Virus record (IMG/VR): IMGVR_UViG_3300025070_000019
Coordinates: 32,642-96,641 of that record
Source: a virus
Direction: 5' to 3' (one strand)
Length of the DNA: 64,000 nucleotides
In this document: one piece after another, positions 31,682 to 40,833 of the stretch
Layout of the letters: every line of letters starts with the position of its first letter
Numbering within the stretch: the stretch's first letter is position 1
The notes under the pieces: model-generated
What the model was told of the DNA's origin: nothing
The model's input: only the letters and a program-made list of their open reading frames with translations
Databases searched by the model: none
Position numbers and translations under genes: made by a program

Positions 31682-32037
31682 TATTGACCTCCTGATAGAC
31701 TTTCAAATAACTTGACTATAATTGTCATAGTGCCACCACCTAATGCACCCCAACCAATCTTTTCAGCCATAGTTACTTTGATTTGATTTAGATCTTCTTT
31801 AGTTTTGTCATCTGTTTGTTTTAAAACTTGAACATCTCTTTCTAGATTATCAACTTTAACTTTAAGTTCATTAACTTTAAGCTCACTATGATTGATTTTA
31901 TCTATAAGAGTATCTACTCTAGATAATAAAGTTTCTAAATTCTTTTCTATTTTTTTCTCCATTTCATTTAAGCGATAAGTAATTATACCGATATTATTAC
32001 TGTTACTATCTGAATTGTGAGAAGATTGAGGTTGCAT
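31681..32037 (-). CDS. Possible internal product: coiled-coil membrane protein, XhlA-like
   Basis: Same frame as the HAD fusion. On the minus strand AAGGAGT lies 5 nt before an ATG at 32037 (MQPQSSHNSDSNSNN), exactly where the HAD domain ends. The 118-residue product would be a free coiled-coil protein with a C-terminal membrane segment. The sequence NFYDFKEYVM encodes the site, so it may also be a coincidence of codons. Confidence 0.45.
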   Translation of the reverse strand: MQPQSSHNSDSNSNNIGIITYRLNEMEKKIEKNLETLLSRVDTLIDKINHSELKVNELKVKVDNLERDVQVLKQTDDKTKEDLNQIKVTMAEKIGWGALGGGTMTIIVKLFESLSGGQ

Positions 32038-32355
32038 AACATACTCCTTGAAATCATAAAAGTTTAAAGCTTTATCATCTATATACACATCTGCATTTGG
32101 TTTACCAAAATAAATTTCATCATAGGGTATGTTATACCTGTTCAAATTAAATAGAGTGCTTTCGACAATTTCTTTATTTATTTTACCAATATTACCATTA
32201 AATGTCTGCATTTTACGAGCAGTATACAAAACAATTTCATGGTTTAGTGACTTTAAATGATGAATATATTTAACTGTAGACGATATAGGCTCATGTTTTT
32301 TATAATCTTTATTTATCTTAAAAATAACCCCATCGATATCAAAACAAAAACGCAT
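31681..32355 (-). CDS. HAD phosphatase fused to coiled coil and membrane tail
   Basis: 224 residues. Residues 1-108 are a complete small HAD domain: FDIDGVIF (D-x-D), VLYTARK, and FGKPNADVYIDDKALNFYDF (Lys and Asp-Asp). It resembles phosphatases of capsule and LPS sugar synthesis. Residues 125-200 are a coiled coil (MEKKIEKNLETLLSRVDTL...), and the end EKIGWGALGGGTMTIIVKLF is a short hydrophobic segment like that of XhlA-type membrane proteins. A strong ribosome site sits inside the frame at the domain border, so two products may be made (see 31681-32037). Fusion or overlapping genes cannot be told apart by reading. Confidence 0.75.
   Translation of the reverse strand: MRFCFDIDGVIFKINKDYKKHEPISSTVKYIHHLKSLNHEIVLYTARKMQTFNGNIGKINKEIVESTLFNLNRYNIPYDEIYFGKPNADVYIDDKALNFYDFKEYVMQPQSSHNSDSNSNNIGIITYRLNEMEKKIEKNLETLLSRVDTLIDKINHSELKVNELKVKVDNLERDVQVLKQTDDKTKEDLNQIKVTMAEKIGWGALGGGTMTIIVKLFESLSGGQ
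32043..32049 (-). promoter_or_regulatory. Internal Shine-Dalgarno inside the HAD fusion gene
   Basis: AAGGAGT on the minus strand, 5 nt upstream of the in-frame ATG at 32037. It is among the best ribosome sites in this block and lies between two domains. Confidence 0.5.
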
Positions 32356-33154
32356 AATTACTAATTTCCCTTATCACTTGACTAGGCTTTATTTCTTTCA
32401 TACACATGTAATTATTGCAATCTTTATAAAAACAACCTTTACATTTTACAGAAGTATATAATGCATCATGTGTAGGATAATGTTTTAAACGCAACTTAGG
32501 CTTAGTACTTCCAAAAAGTACTAAGCTTTTAACTTTTAACATAGCTGCAAAATGCATAAAACAACTATCTACACATATTAATAAATCTGCACCTGATAAG
32601 AATTGAACACATTTTTTAAGTTCATAATTCGAATAACTAGAAATACGTTTATCTTTTATTTTAAGAGGCATTTGATTTAAATATATTATATTGCAATCAG
32701 TATTATCTAATATCCATCCTATCAATGTTTCTGTATATTCATAGGACCAACTTCTTCTATCTTCAGCTGATTCTGTATGTATAGCTATAGTTTTTTTATC
32801 ATAAGAATATGAGATATTATTAGTATATACAGGCAAATAACTACTAGGTGCTACTTTACAATATTTAGCAAATATTTCTTGTCTAGATAAAGAATATCCA
32901 GCTTGCTCATAAGCATATGCTATATATGATAAGTCATGCACTGTATTATAAACATGATGATCAAAACTATCAATATCATATACACCCCCTACGAAAGGGT
33001 TTTTGTTTAAAACTTTTATTTCACTTATATATGATAGGTTTGTATAGAAGTCAATCTTAGTATTGTTTACTAATGATAATTCACGAATAATTGGAGATAT
33101 CATTAAAATATCTCCAATGCCTGAAGTGCTTCTAAGTATGGCTATTTTTTTCAT
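32339..33154 (-). CDS. Glycosyltransferase family 9 (ADP-heptose transferase type)
   Basis: 271 residues. N-terminal KIAILRSTSGIGDILMISPII matches the G-x-G-D loop of WaaC/WaaF heptosyltransferases. The C-terminal donor site reads LLICVDSCFMHFAAMLKVKS and LVLFGSTKP, and a Cys-rich end (CKGCFYKDCNNYMCMKEI) is typical of GT9. Slightly short for the family (about 320). It would transfer heptose or a similar sugar from a nucleotide donor, perhaps to host LPS or a virion protein. It overlaps the HAD gene (17 nt) and the upstream fibre gene (ATGA), so it is co-translated with virion genes. Confidence 0.85.
   Translation of the reverse strand: MKKIAILRSTSGIGDILMISPIIRELSLVNNTKIDFYTNLSYISEIKVLNKNPFVGGVYDIDSFDHHVYNTVHDLSYIAYAYEQAGYSLSRQEIFAKYCKVAPSSYLPVYTNNISYSYDKKTIAIHTESAEDRRSWSYEYTETLIGWILDNTDCNIIYLNQMPLKIKDKRISSYSNYELKKCVQFLSGADLLICVDSCFMHFAAMLKVKSLVLFGSTKPKLRLKHYPTHDALYTSVKCKGCFYKDCNNYMCMKEIKPSQVIREISNYAFLF
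32500..32526. repeat. 11-bp perfect hairpin in the GT9 gene
   Basis: GCTTAGTACTT / AAGTACTAAGC with a 5-nt loop. Confidence 0.85.
33090..33118. repeat. 11-bp perfect hairpin near the start of the GT9 gene
   Basis: ATTGGAGATAT / ATATCTCCAAT with a 7-nt loop, beginning 36 nt after the start codon at 33154. Confidence 0.85.
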
Positions 33155-35898
33155 GTCAAGATTTGTATATCAACTAAATTTAAAGATCTTAAACGACGTA
33201 AAAATAAATTCTTTTTAGTATATGACGAAGCTACAGCTAATTGTTGTAAAGTATTTGCTGTATTGTTAAATACATTTAATGCAGTATCTATTGTTTTAAA
33301 ACCAATACTAAAATATAAATAGTCAATTAAATCTTCATAATAGTTTTGATTTAAACTAGGATTTGTACCTGCTGCATATTTTGTATTTGTGTTATTATTA
33401 TTTATTTCTAATAGGTTTTCACAAAAAGCATTCATTCCAAATGCAATTTCATCTTTACGCCCTATTAATCCTAAACTCCAATCATGAGAATTTACTATAG
33501 TTCCTACTTCTTCTTTAAAAGAAATTTTTTGTAATGCACTTAAACCTAAATCTACATTATCAAATAATAACTCTTGAAGAGTTTTACTCCAGAGATTTTG
33601 TACATTTGTATAATTGTAATTAATGTTACTAGATAAATTTTCAGCAAAGTAATCAAACACTTCTTGACCTGTTAAAGAATATTTAGAAAAATCTTTTTCT
33701 TGTCCTACTATGAATTCTATCATTAATTCTAATAAAGTTTTATTCATAAAAGATTCACTAATAACAACACCAACGCTACCTTCTATATTTCTTATATCTA
33801 ATATAGACTCAGGACATATGTATATATTATCTCCCATTTCGTATGGGCCTAATATCATTATTTTAGATACACCATCAGATTGTATAGTTACATTATTACT
33901 TGATACACCAGGAGTACTGTCATTGTTTTGCAATGTACTTATATCTGTTAAAGATAAACTTCCATGCAAGCTATTAGCTCCTTGGTAAGTAGTTATAAAT
34001 GTTCTAAATGTTGATATCGGTTGTGAATTAGATTTACCGAATTGATAAAGAAATTGTCTTTTTATAAAATCTTGTTTATCTGCAAGATTATAGTTTAATA
34101 ACACTTCTTCACCTTGAGATGTTAATGAATGAGATTTACTATAATGTTTTACAGATTCATTTAATACTGATGAATCTGTAAGGCCTATTAAGTTGTTATC
34201 AATATAGTTAATCTTTGATATTCCATCATCAACAACTATGTTTGAAAAAACAGCTTTAAAATCTAAATCACTTCTACAAACACCTAGAACTTTTGTAACG
34301 TCAAAATAATTACAAACATAATCATACTTAAATGCATAATAACTTCCTGCCATGCCGCTAGATATAACACCATGTTCGTTATTAAGATTTTTTGTAAACT
34401 TACTACAAGAGTTCTGAGAAAAGTAAACATTTAAATCTTCAAACAATTCTAAGTCTTCATTCAGAAATGCAATGTTTGTATTGAACTTAACAAAACTACT
34501 TTTAATATAGTTTATACTCATAGGTGAATTAACACGCATAAGTTTACTATAAGGTGCTGCTTTAAAAACATATGGTATATTTTTATAATAAGTAGCTGGT
34601 GTGCTTAAAGTTGGATCTTGTTGCAATTGAGTTTTAGTATAAATTTTTCTATTACTTAAGTTACGATATCTACTGTTAAGACCTTGTGTAAATTCAGGTC
34701 CTCTTTTAGTCCATTGATTAAACAACTTAGACCAAATTAAATTAATGTTAGTAGCTTTATCATCATTGGGTATTTGACTATGATAAGAATACATATCATC
34801 TATAGTGCTGTTACTACCTACTATACCTAATTTAGAAGTAGCTTCAATGCTACCTTCTAAATCCCCTTGATTCAAGGGTCTTGGTACCCAACTACCAATA
34901 ACAGGATCATCTTGATCTGCTGCACTTGTATCGTCTACTGCTGTACTGTCATATACAAGTACATAACCATCTTTTATATTGTTATATGTATTAACATCAG
35001 CAAGTTGAGTTATAGACGATTCATTTATCTTCTCTAAGGCCACTTCTTTGACTTTTTCACGCAATAGGTTATCTCTCCTATTCGTAAAGCCAGAACCGTC
35101 AATGTCGAGCGATTTATGAAGGTTATGTGGTGTAAGAACTAATTGATGGTTACCAGTAGTTGAATTAGCTTTTTGAGCTAAAGCTCCAATCTCTGTTGGA
35201 GTAGCAATTTCTACTACGCCAGCTACTTCTGTTGTAGCTGGCTCTACATTAGCGGTTACACTTAAAGTAGGATAATTATCTTCACCTGTACCAGGATCTA
35301 AAGCTAAATTCACTTTAGAGTCTTGAGTATGACCAGATATGACTTGATTGAATATTTCATAAAGATGTCTAGCTAAGGGCCATTCTAATGATGGGTCGTC
35401 ACTGCAATTTAAATTATATTTAGTTCCAAAAGCATCTTTAGCTACTTTGCTGTTATTTAAAGTGTTACACCTTATAGCATCCCATAAATCATTAAGATCA
35501 ACAGTAGCTTGGCTAATCTCTACAACTTTCTCTACCATATTAGCCATAATGTAATCGAAAGACTCTTTTATAGTACAAGGTCTCCCGTCAGAGTTATTAA
35601 CACCTGGCTTCCAAAATAATTCAGTATTAAACTTATTATTACCTTGTTCTTCTGGATAAGTAACAATAGTCATACCAGACAAACCAGATTCTAATACATC
35701 GTACGGATATCTAGGTTTTGAACAAAGCATAGTAAATGCAGGATAGACAATAGAGTTAATATAACTAGATATATTATTTAAATCGTCTCTGTTTCTTCTA
35801 GACGTAATCACTAATGCGTCTTTATTAGACGCATTAGTGACAGTTGCAGAATTTATTTTAACTATTTTATTTAGATTGTTTAAATAATTTACAGCCAT
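33151..35898 (-). CDS. Large fibre-like structural protein
   Basis: 915 residues. Around residues 225-290 it has TTEVAGVVEIATPTEIGALA and HQLVLTPHNLHKSL, a recurrent tail-fibre element. The rest is not recognised. The gene overlaps the GT9 start by 4 nt. A perfect 14-bp hairpin begins 58 nt after the start codon (35808-35840). Probably a long fibre or baseplate spike at the distal end of the structural operon. Confidence 0.72.
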   Translation of the reverse strand: MAVNYLNNLNKIVKINSATVTNASNKDALVITSRRNRDDLNNISSYINSIVYPAFTMLCSKPRYPYDVLESGLSGMTIVTYPEEQGNNKFNTELFWKPGVNNSDGRPCTIKESFDYIMANMVEKVVEISQATVDLNDLWDAIRCNTLNNSKVAKDAFGTKYNLNCSDDPSLEWPLARHLYEIFNQVISGHTQDSKVNLALDPGTGEDNYPTLSVTANVEPATTEVAGVVEIATPTEIGALAQKANSTTGNHQLVLTPHNLHKSLDIDGSGFTNRRDNLLREKVKEVALEKINESSITQLADVNTYNNIKDGYVLVYDSTAVDDTSAADQDDPVIGSWVPRPLNQGDLEGSIEATSKLGIVGSNSTIDDMYSYHSQIPNDDKATNINLIWSKLFNQWTKRGPEFTQGLNSRYRNLSNRKIYTKTQLQQDPTLSTPATYYKNIPYVFKAAPYSKLMRVNSPMSINYIKSSFVKFNTNIAFLNEDLELFEDLNVYFSQNSCSKFTKNLNNEHGVISSGMAGSYYAFKYDYVCNYFDVTKVLGVCRSDLDFKAVFSNIVVDDGISKINYIDNNLIGLTDSSVLNESVKHYSKSHSLTSQGEEVLLNYNLADKQDFIKRQFLYQFGKSNSQPISTFRTFITTYQGANSLHGSLSLTDISTLQNNDSTPGVSSNNVTIQSDGVSKIMILGPYEMGDNIYICPESILDIRNIEGSVGVVISESFMNKTLLELMIEFIVGQEKDFSKYSLTGQEVFDYFAENLSSNINYNYTNVQNLWSKTLQELLFDNVDLGLSALQKISFKEEVGTIVNSHDWSLGLIGRKDEIAFGMNAFCENLLEINNNNTNTKYAAGTNPSLNQNYYEDLIDYLYFSIGFKTIDTALNVFNNTANTLQQLAVASSYTKKNLFLRRLRSLNLVDIQILT
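35808..35840. repeat. 14-bp perfect hairpin near the start of the 915-residue gene
   Basis: TCACTAATGCGTCT / AGACGCATTAGTGA with a 5-nt loop, 58 nt after the start codon. Confidence 0.9.
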
Positions 35899-35900
35899 AT

Positions 35901-37937
35901 CTATATCACTCTTACTTGTATCTGATCTATTTTAGGAGTAACTTTTATATCTGAGCTTTTTAATACAGCTTTAATATATAAAAGATTACTTTCATTAACA
36001 TCATTATTTCTTTTTTTACAATTTATTCTAAAACTTTCTAGTTTAATTTCGCTACTATTTTGTTGAGAATTTATTTTAAAGTAAATCCCATTATCATTTT
36101 CAACAATTGTAAAAATATTTAAATTATCAGATAAGATAAACCTTTGATTAGATACTTCTTTTAAATCAAAAGAATATACTTCATCTGCACCACTATATAC
36201 TTTTCTGCCTAAAAAATTAGGGTTATATTTAAAGCCTTCTATAATGTACTTATGATTGTATGGATATAGTTTATCTAATAGCTTTAATTGTTTTGCATTG
36301 TTGATATCTAATTCATTATCAACATCAATCTTTTTGTAATTTTCAGAATTAGTTTTAAAAGTATGTGCTCCTTGGGGGATAAATACTTTTCCATTAACTT
36401 GCTTATCATTTATAAAGCAGCTGTTGTTTCCAAAGTTAAAGTAACGTCCTTCAGGTTGCTGTATTTCAAATATAGTATTATAAAAACCTTGATGATCATA
36501 ATACCAACCAGTTCCTGAGTTATATAAAGATTGATTGCTAAATTTATTTAAAATATTGCGTTTTATTTTTAAAGAGTTTTTTATAAACTTATCTTTATTT
36601 TCATTACTTATAAATACATTTAAAAGATATTCATTATCATTTAAATTTATATTTAAACCGTCAATATTGTTTGCTATATAATAATTATCAGCATCTGGAT
36701 CTACTATATCAAATAAATTTTCATCTGATTCACTAGATGTAAAGTTATTAAATTGAACTACTTCTCTACCTGTACCATCAAAATTACAATAACTCCAATT
36801 AACATTATCTTTGCTAAGATAAAAGTTTACTGAACTTTTATCTGGCACAATACAACATGTGCCCCCTTTCAAAGTAGCCATAGAAAAGTTAATAGCTTCG
36901 TCATTTTCATCTTTTATTTCATATGGCCCTAAGTAAAGAACTGACTCTTTGTCTATTTTGAATTCTCTTTCAATCATCCCTACATAATCTAATGCAAATG
37001 CATAAGCATAAGTATCTGCATCTCTATAGTCTGCAAAATGCTTAGTCATTACAATCTTCACTCTTTTTACATTAGGTTTGTTTATCTCAATAAACATTTC
37101 GTTTTCTTCGACTCTTAAACCACTATCAAATATCTCTGTATATGAGTTGTTATCTTGAGTATATAAACACTTATATGAAAGCTTAGAGTTTCTTTCTATT
37201 GCACCTGTAGTTATTTTAAGTGTGTTAATAAATTTATTTTCTTCATCATTGAAATTTAAATCAATTATAAAGTCAATAACATCACTTTCTACAGTAGAAT
37301 AACTTATTACTTTAAAAAAAGACCCGTCTTCATATAGACAATCACTAATTTTGTTAATTTCTCTATTGCCTACTAAAGATTTACTTCTAGATCTTACATC
37401 ATAAGATATGTTTAGTATGCCTTTTTCTTTTGCAGAAAAAGATGAAAAACCTAATGTCGCTTTACCATTAAAGAAATCTATATTGCTATTATCAAAGTTC
37501 ACTTTACTATAGTCATCAAAGTTTTCTACTATCCCATAAGTAAAAATATCATCTTTAGAATATAACAATAGATTCTTATTTATATTTCTTTCATTTTTTT
37601 TTATTTCTTTTAGTAATCTATCTAGCTTTTGAAAATGACTTCTAAAGTTATTTTCAACAATATTCTTTTGATTGCTTACATTAGATAGCAGTGATTTAAA
37701 ATCCAACTCCATATTATCTAATAGGTTATTAAAAACAGATGCAGAAGATGAATCACCAGTTAATTGAAACTTTTGTTTACTTCCACTAAGTATACCAGTC
37801 ATTAAAGCATTTGGTTTTTCAACATTATAGTTATTATATAAAGCTTTAATTTCTTGTTGAGTAGGTGCCCTATCATATAAAGATATGAATTCTTTTATTA
37901 ACTTTTCTTTAATAGAGCCTTCATGCATCTTTATCAT
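35901..37937 (-). CDS. Virion structural protein, unrecognised
   Basis: 678 residues, 2 nt behind the upstream gene's stop. The N-terminal helix (EGSIKEKLIKEFISLYDRAP) is followed by a helical section and a long beta-rich part. A second Met three codons in (MHEGS) may be the true start. Similar in style to the next two upstream proteins, which may be paralogous baseplate or fibre components. No family named. Confidence 0.65.
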   Translation of the reverse strand: MIKMHEGSIKEKLIKEFISLYDRAPTQQEIKALYNNYNVEKPNALMTGILSGSKQKFQLTGDSSSASVFNNLLDNMELDFKSLLSNVSNQKNIVENNFRSHFQKLDRLLKEIKKNERNINKNLLLYSKDDIFTYGIVENFDDYSKVNFDNSNIDFFNGKATLGFSSFSAKEKGILNISYDVRSRSKSLVGNREINKISDCLYEDGSFFKVISYSTVESDVIDFIIDLNFNDEENKFINTLKITTGAIERNSKLSYKCLYTQDNNSYTEIFDSGLRVEENEMFIEINKPNVKRVKIVMTKHFADYRDADTYAYAFALDYVGMIEREFKIDKESVLYLGPYEIKDENDEAINFSMATLKGGTCCIVPDKSSVNFYLSKDNVNWSYCNFDGTGREVVQFNNFTSSESDENLFDIVDPDADNYYIANNIDGLNINLNDNEYLLNVFISNENKDKFIKNSLKIKRNILNKFSNQSLYNSGTGWYYDHQGFYNTIFEIQQPEGRYFNFGNNSCFINDKQVNGKVFIPQGAHTFKTNSENYKKIDVDNELDINNAKQLKLLDKLYPYNHKYIIEGFKYNPNFLGRKVYSGADEVYSFDLKEVSNQRFILSDNLNIFTIVENDNGIYFKINSQQNSSEIKLESFRINCKKRNNDVNESNLLYIKAVLKSSDIKVTPKIDQIQVRVI

Positions 37938-37938
37938 T

Positions 37939-40833
37939 TTATTTCATTCCTATATCAATAGAATAAATTAAAGGAGAAAAGAAATTTTCTAATCCACTTA
38001 GATTGAGGTTGTCTTTATTTTTAAACCAAATAAATTTAATAGAATTATTTATAGAAGATAAACCTTCTGTATAAACATCAATGCTGCGTTTATTTACAAT
38101 AAGATCTTCTACTTCTTTCATTAAACTATATTCTAAACCTAATCTTCCTACATTGTAGGTTATGTTTTTATCTTGAATATTCTGTATATCCTCAGAAGTA
38201 TACAGAATACCTTCGCTATAGTCTACACTAAACCGTTTTGTGTTTTTAGTTTTTTTGTTCTGATACCAATAAGATACATAGTAATTGTTTAAAGTTTTAG
38301 ATCTTAAATTTTCAGCAAACGTAATTGTAACAACTCTATCTTCTATACCAATTGACGAAGTACTTATTTCATCTCCAAGTATATCATAAACTTCTACATT
38401 TAATTGATTCTCTCTATACGGTATTTCTCTTATAGTAAATTTAATGGTATTTTCATTACTCACTTGTAAACTAGGTATATAATCTTTTTCTATTTTTTCT
38501 AAACCTAAAAATTCACTATACCCGTCAATAAAATCTATTTCTTCAAAATCTACGCTTTCACCAAAAAAATTTTTATCTAGATAAACACTACCTTCTACTA
38601 TATTTGTATTTGATAGTAAAAATGTATTGTCTCTATTGTCATATGCAACAGTGTTTCTAGTATCTGAGTAACTGCCATCAAACAAATAGTAATTTGTATT
38701 TTGATTATCTATAGATTCTGTTATCTCTTTAAATGTTATACTATCAGGTTTTATATAAATACCTTTAATCCTGTTGTCTTGAGACCATACTTCAAAATCA
38801 TTTTTATCTATTTCTTCTATATTATAGTATCTATAACTGATTCTAGTTTCATTAGTTGCCTCATAATAAAGAATACCATAAGTATTGTTTATTATGAATT
38901 GGTCACTAGTTAATTCTACCCAACTATTATTTACTAGTGTTTTGATTTTTAAACTATTAACATCAATGTAATTGTGTTTTAAAAAATGCCTTTTATTACC
39001 TAACTTAAGTATGTACTCTACTTTATCTGATTCGAATACAATTGATTTTAATTTAATGTTCTTTTTATCATAATCAAATATTTCGTTAATACGTACGTAA
39101 TAACCTTCTGGTTTTTTAATTAAAGTAGGTACTATAGGTTTCAAAGCATAACTTATTACTAAATTTCTATTCAAAGTATTATTTATAACAATTGTATGAC
39201 CATCAATATCTAAAAAATATTTATTATAATTAGTTTCTTCTTCACTAAATTCCAACTCAGTTAATGATTGAACTCTACTCCAAGTTTCTTCATTAACATC
39301 TAATATCAGATCATTGTAATCAATATTGAATTCATTTAGATTTATTGGCAATCTAAATGAACTTACTCCGTTATTGTTTATTTCTTTTATGAAAGATAGC
39401 TTTTCACTATCAAAGGAACGGTTAGCTAAGTTAGGTTGAAAAACTTTAAGACTATTATCTATCTGCTTTTGATCAAAGTTATAGCTAATAGGAGATACAT
39501 CTTTAGTAAATGTATTTAGGATAGTATCAATAGATACAAAGAACTCTTCATTTGAATAAGAATTAAGTTTTCTAAATTTATCTTCATCTTTTTTTAGATT
39601 AATTTTATATACTAATTCTTTGCTTTCACCATTAAGAATCTTTGTTTCGCTCTTGTCTTTTATAAAGTTTAACTTTTCAAATTCAGCACCGTTATTTTCT
39701 GAAAGCTTAAACTCTGTTTCATATGCAGAATTTTCTTTTGGATATTGATTTACATTAGCATTTAGTAAGAATAAGTTAGGCTGGGTATTTATTTTAGTAC
39801 TAGATATTTCACCTTCTATTTGATAAGTGTTACGCAAAAATTTTAGCTCACGTAAATATATAGAAAAGATTTTTATATCATCTACTAGTTTAAATTCATT
39901 GCTTTCTAGTTCTAAAGTAACTCTCTCAGCATAAACAGGTAAATGTTTTACAACTAAAGTATCTTCAGTTAAATAATCATCAAAGTTTAGGCTTTGATGA
40001 TTTGTATCAATTACATTTTTTAGATTTACAATACCATTTGTAGAGGATTCAAAAGACATATTGTTTATTTTAAAGTTAGTACTAATAAAATTATTAGTGC
40101 GGCTTATTTGAAACTCATTTATTATTTGTTCAGAATCAAATTCCATAATCAATACTAACTTTACAGGACCTTTACCTACTTTAAAAAACTCAAATCCTGA
40201 TGCAATATTTTTATTTATAATGTTATATACAAGTTTATTAGTTCCTGTATTATAGTTACCAGGAATACCTTTTGACTGTTTAGATATGTATATTTTTTTA
40301 ATCCCTACATTATGTGTTTCTTTTATAGGTAATGTAAGAACTTTAGCAACAGTATCTACAGATAAAGCTGTCTTCATATTTCTTTGAAATGAAAGATTAT
40401 ACATGTTAAAGAAGTTTTCTTTAATTGAAAACTTCTTTTCTACGTCAAAGCTCAATAGTGATTCTAACTTTTGTTTAAGTTCATTTAGTTTAGATTGTAT
40501 ACTTAACTTTTTAAATTCTACTTGTTGGCTATAGTCTACGATTGAATTAGTTAGATCTTCAGTCCTGTATTGCAACTCAAACATCTTTAAATCAAAATAT
40601 TCTTTAATTATATTTTGATTACTTAAGTCTAATTGTTTAAATGCGTTAGGATAACTAATCTTGCTTTCTAATAACTCTTTATAATCTTTAAAACTACTAA
40701 ACTGACTATGTTGATTTAGTAATTCTTCTTTAGAAGTATAAAGACTAATGTTAGCTTTCTTTCTTTCAAGAAATTCTTTTAGTAGATCAAATTCAACTTT
40801 ATGACTTTTTTTTAAAACACTATTGAATGACAT
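37939..40833 (-). CDS. Virion structural protein, unrecognised
   Basis: 964 residues. The N-terminal 150 residues are helical and coiled-coil rich (SFNSVLKKSHKVEFDLLKEF, QQVEFKKLSIQSKLNELKQK); the remainder is beta-rich with many Asn/Asp. It overlaps the upstream gene by 14 nt. Three strong hairpins lie inside or at the ends of this frame. Likely part of a baseplate-proximal fibre complex, by context only. Confidence 0.65.
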   Translation of the reverse strand: MSFNSVLKKSHKVEFDLLKEFLERKKANISLYTSKEELLNQHSQFSSFKDYKELLESKISYPNAFKQLDLSNQNIIKEYFDLKMFELQYRTEDLTNSIVDYSQQVEFKKLSIQSKLNELKQKLESLLSFDVEKKFSIKENFFNMYNLSFQRNMKTALSVDTVAKVLTLPIKETHNVGIKKIYISKQSKGIPGNYNTGTNKLVYNIINKNIASGFEFFKVGKGPVKLVLIMEFDSEQIINEFQISRTNNFISTNFKINNMSFESSTNGIVNLKNVIDTNHQSLNFDDYLTEDTLVVKHLPVYAERVTLELESNEFKLVDDIKIFSIYLRELKFLRNTYQIEGEISSTKINTQPNLFLLNANVNQYPKENSAYETEFKLSENNGAEFEKLNFIKDKSETKILNGESKELVYKINLKKDEDKFRKLNSYSNEEFFVSIDTILNTFTKDVSPISYNFDQKQIDNSLKVFQPNLANRSFDSEKLSFIKEINNNGVSSFRLPINLNEFNIDYNDLILDVNEETWSRVQSLTELEFSEEETNYNKYFLDIDGHTIVINNTLNRNLVISYALKPIVPTLIKKPEGYYVRINEIFDYDKKNIKLKSIVFESDKVEYILKLGNKRHFLKHNYIDVNSLKIKTLVNNSWVELTSDQFIINNTYGILYYEATNETRISYRYYNIEEIDKNDFEVWSQDNRIKGIYIKPDSITFKEITESIDNQNTNYYLFDGSYSDTRNTVAYDNRDNTFLLSNTNIVEGSVYLDKNFFGESVDFEEIDFIDGYSEFLGLEKIEKDYIPSLQVSNENTIKFTIREIPYRENQLNVEVYDILGDEISTSSIGIEDRVVTITFAENLRSKTLNNYYVSYWYQNKKTKNTKRFSVDYSEGILYTSEDIQNIQDKNITYNVGRLGLEYSLMKEVEDLIVNKRSIDVYTEGLSSINNSIKFIWFKNKDNLNLSGLENFFSPLIYSIDIGMK
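38178..38209. repeat. 11-bp perfect hairpin
   Basis: TATTCTGTATA / TATACAGAATA with a 10-nt loop, in the 964-residue gene. Confidence 0.85.
39975..40002. repeat. 11-bp perfect hairpin
   Basis: AATCATCAAAG / CTTTGATGATT with a 6-nt loop, in the 964-residue gene. Confidence 0.85.
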
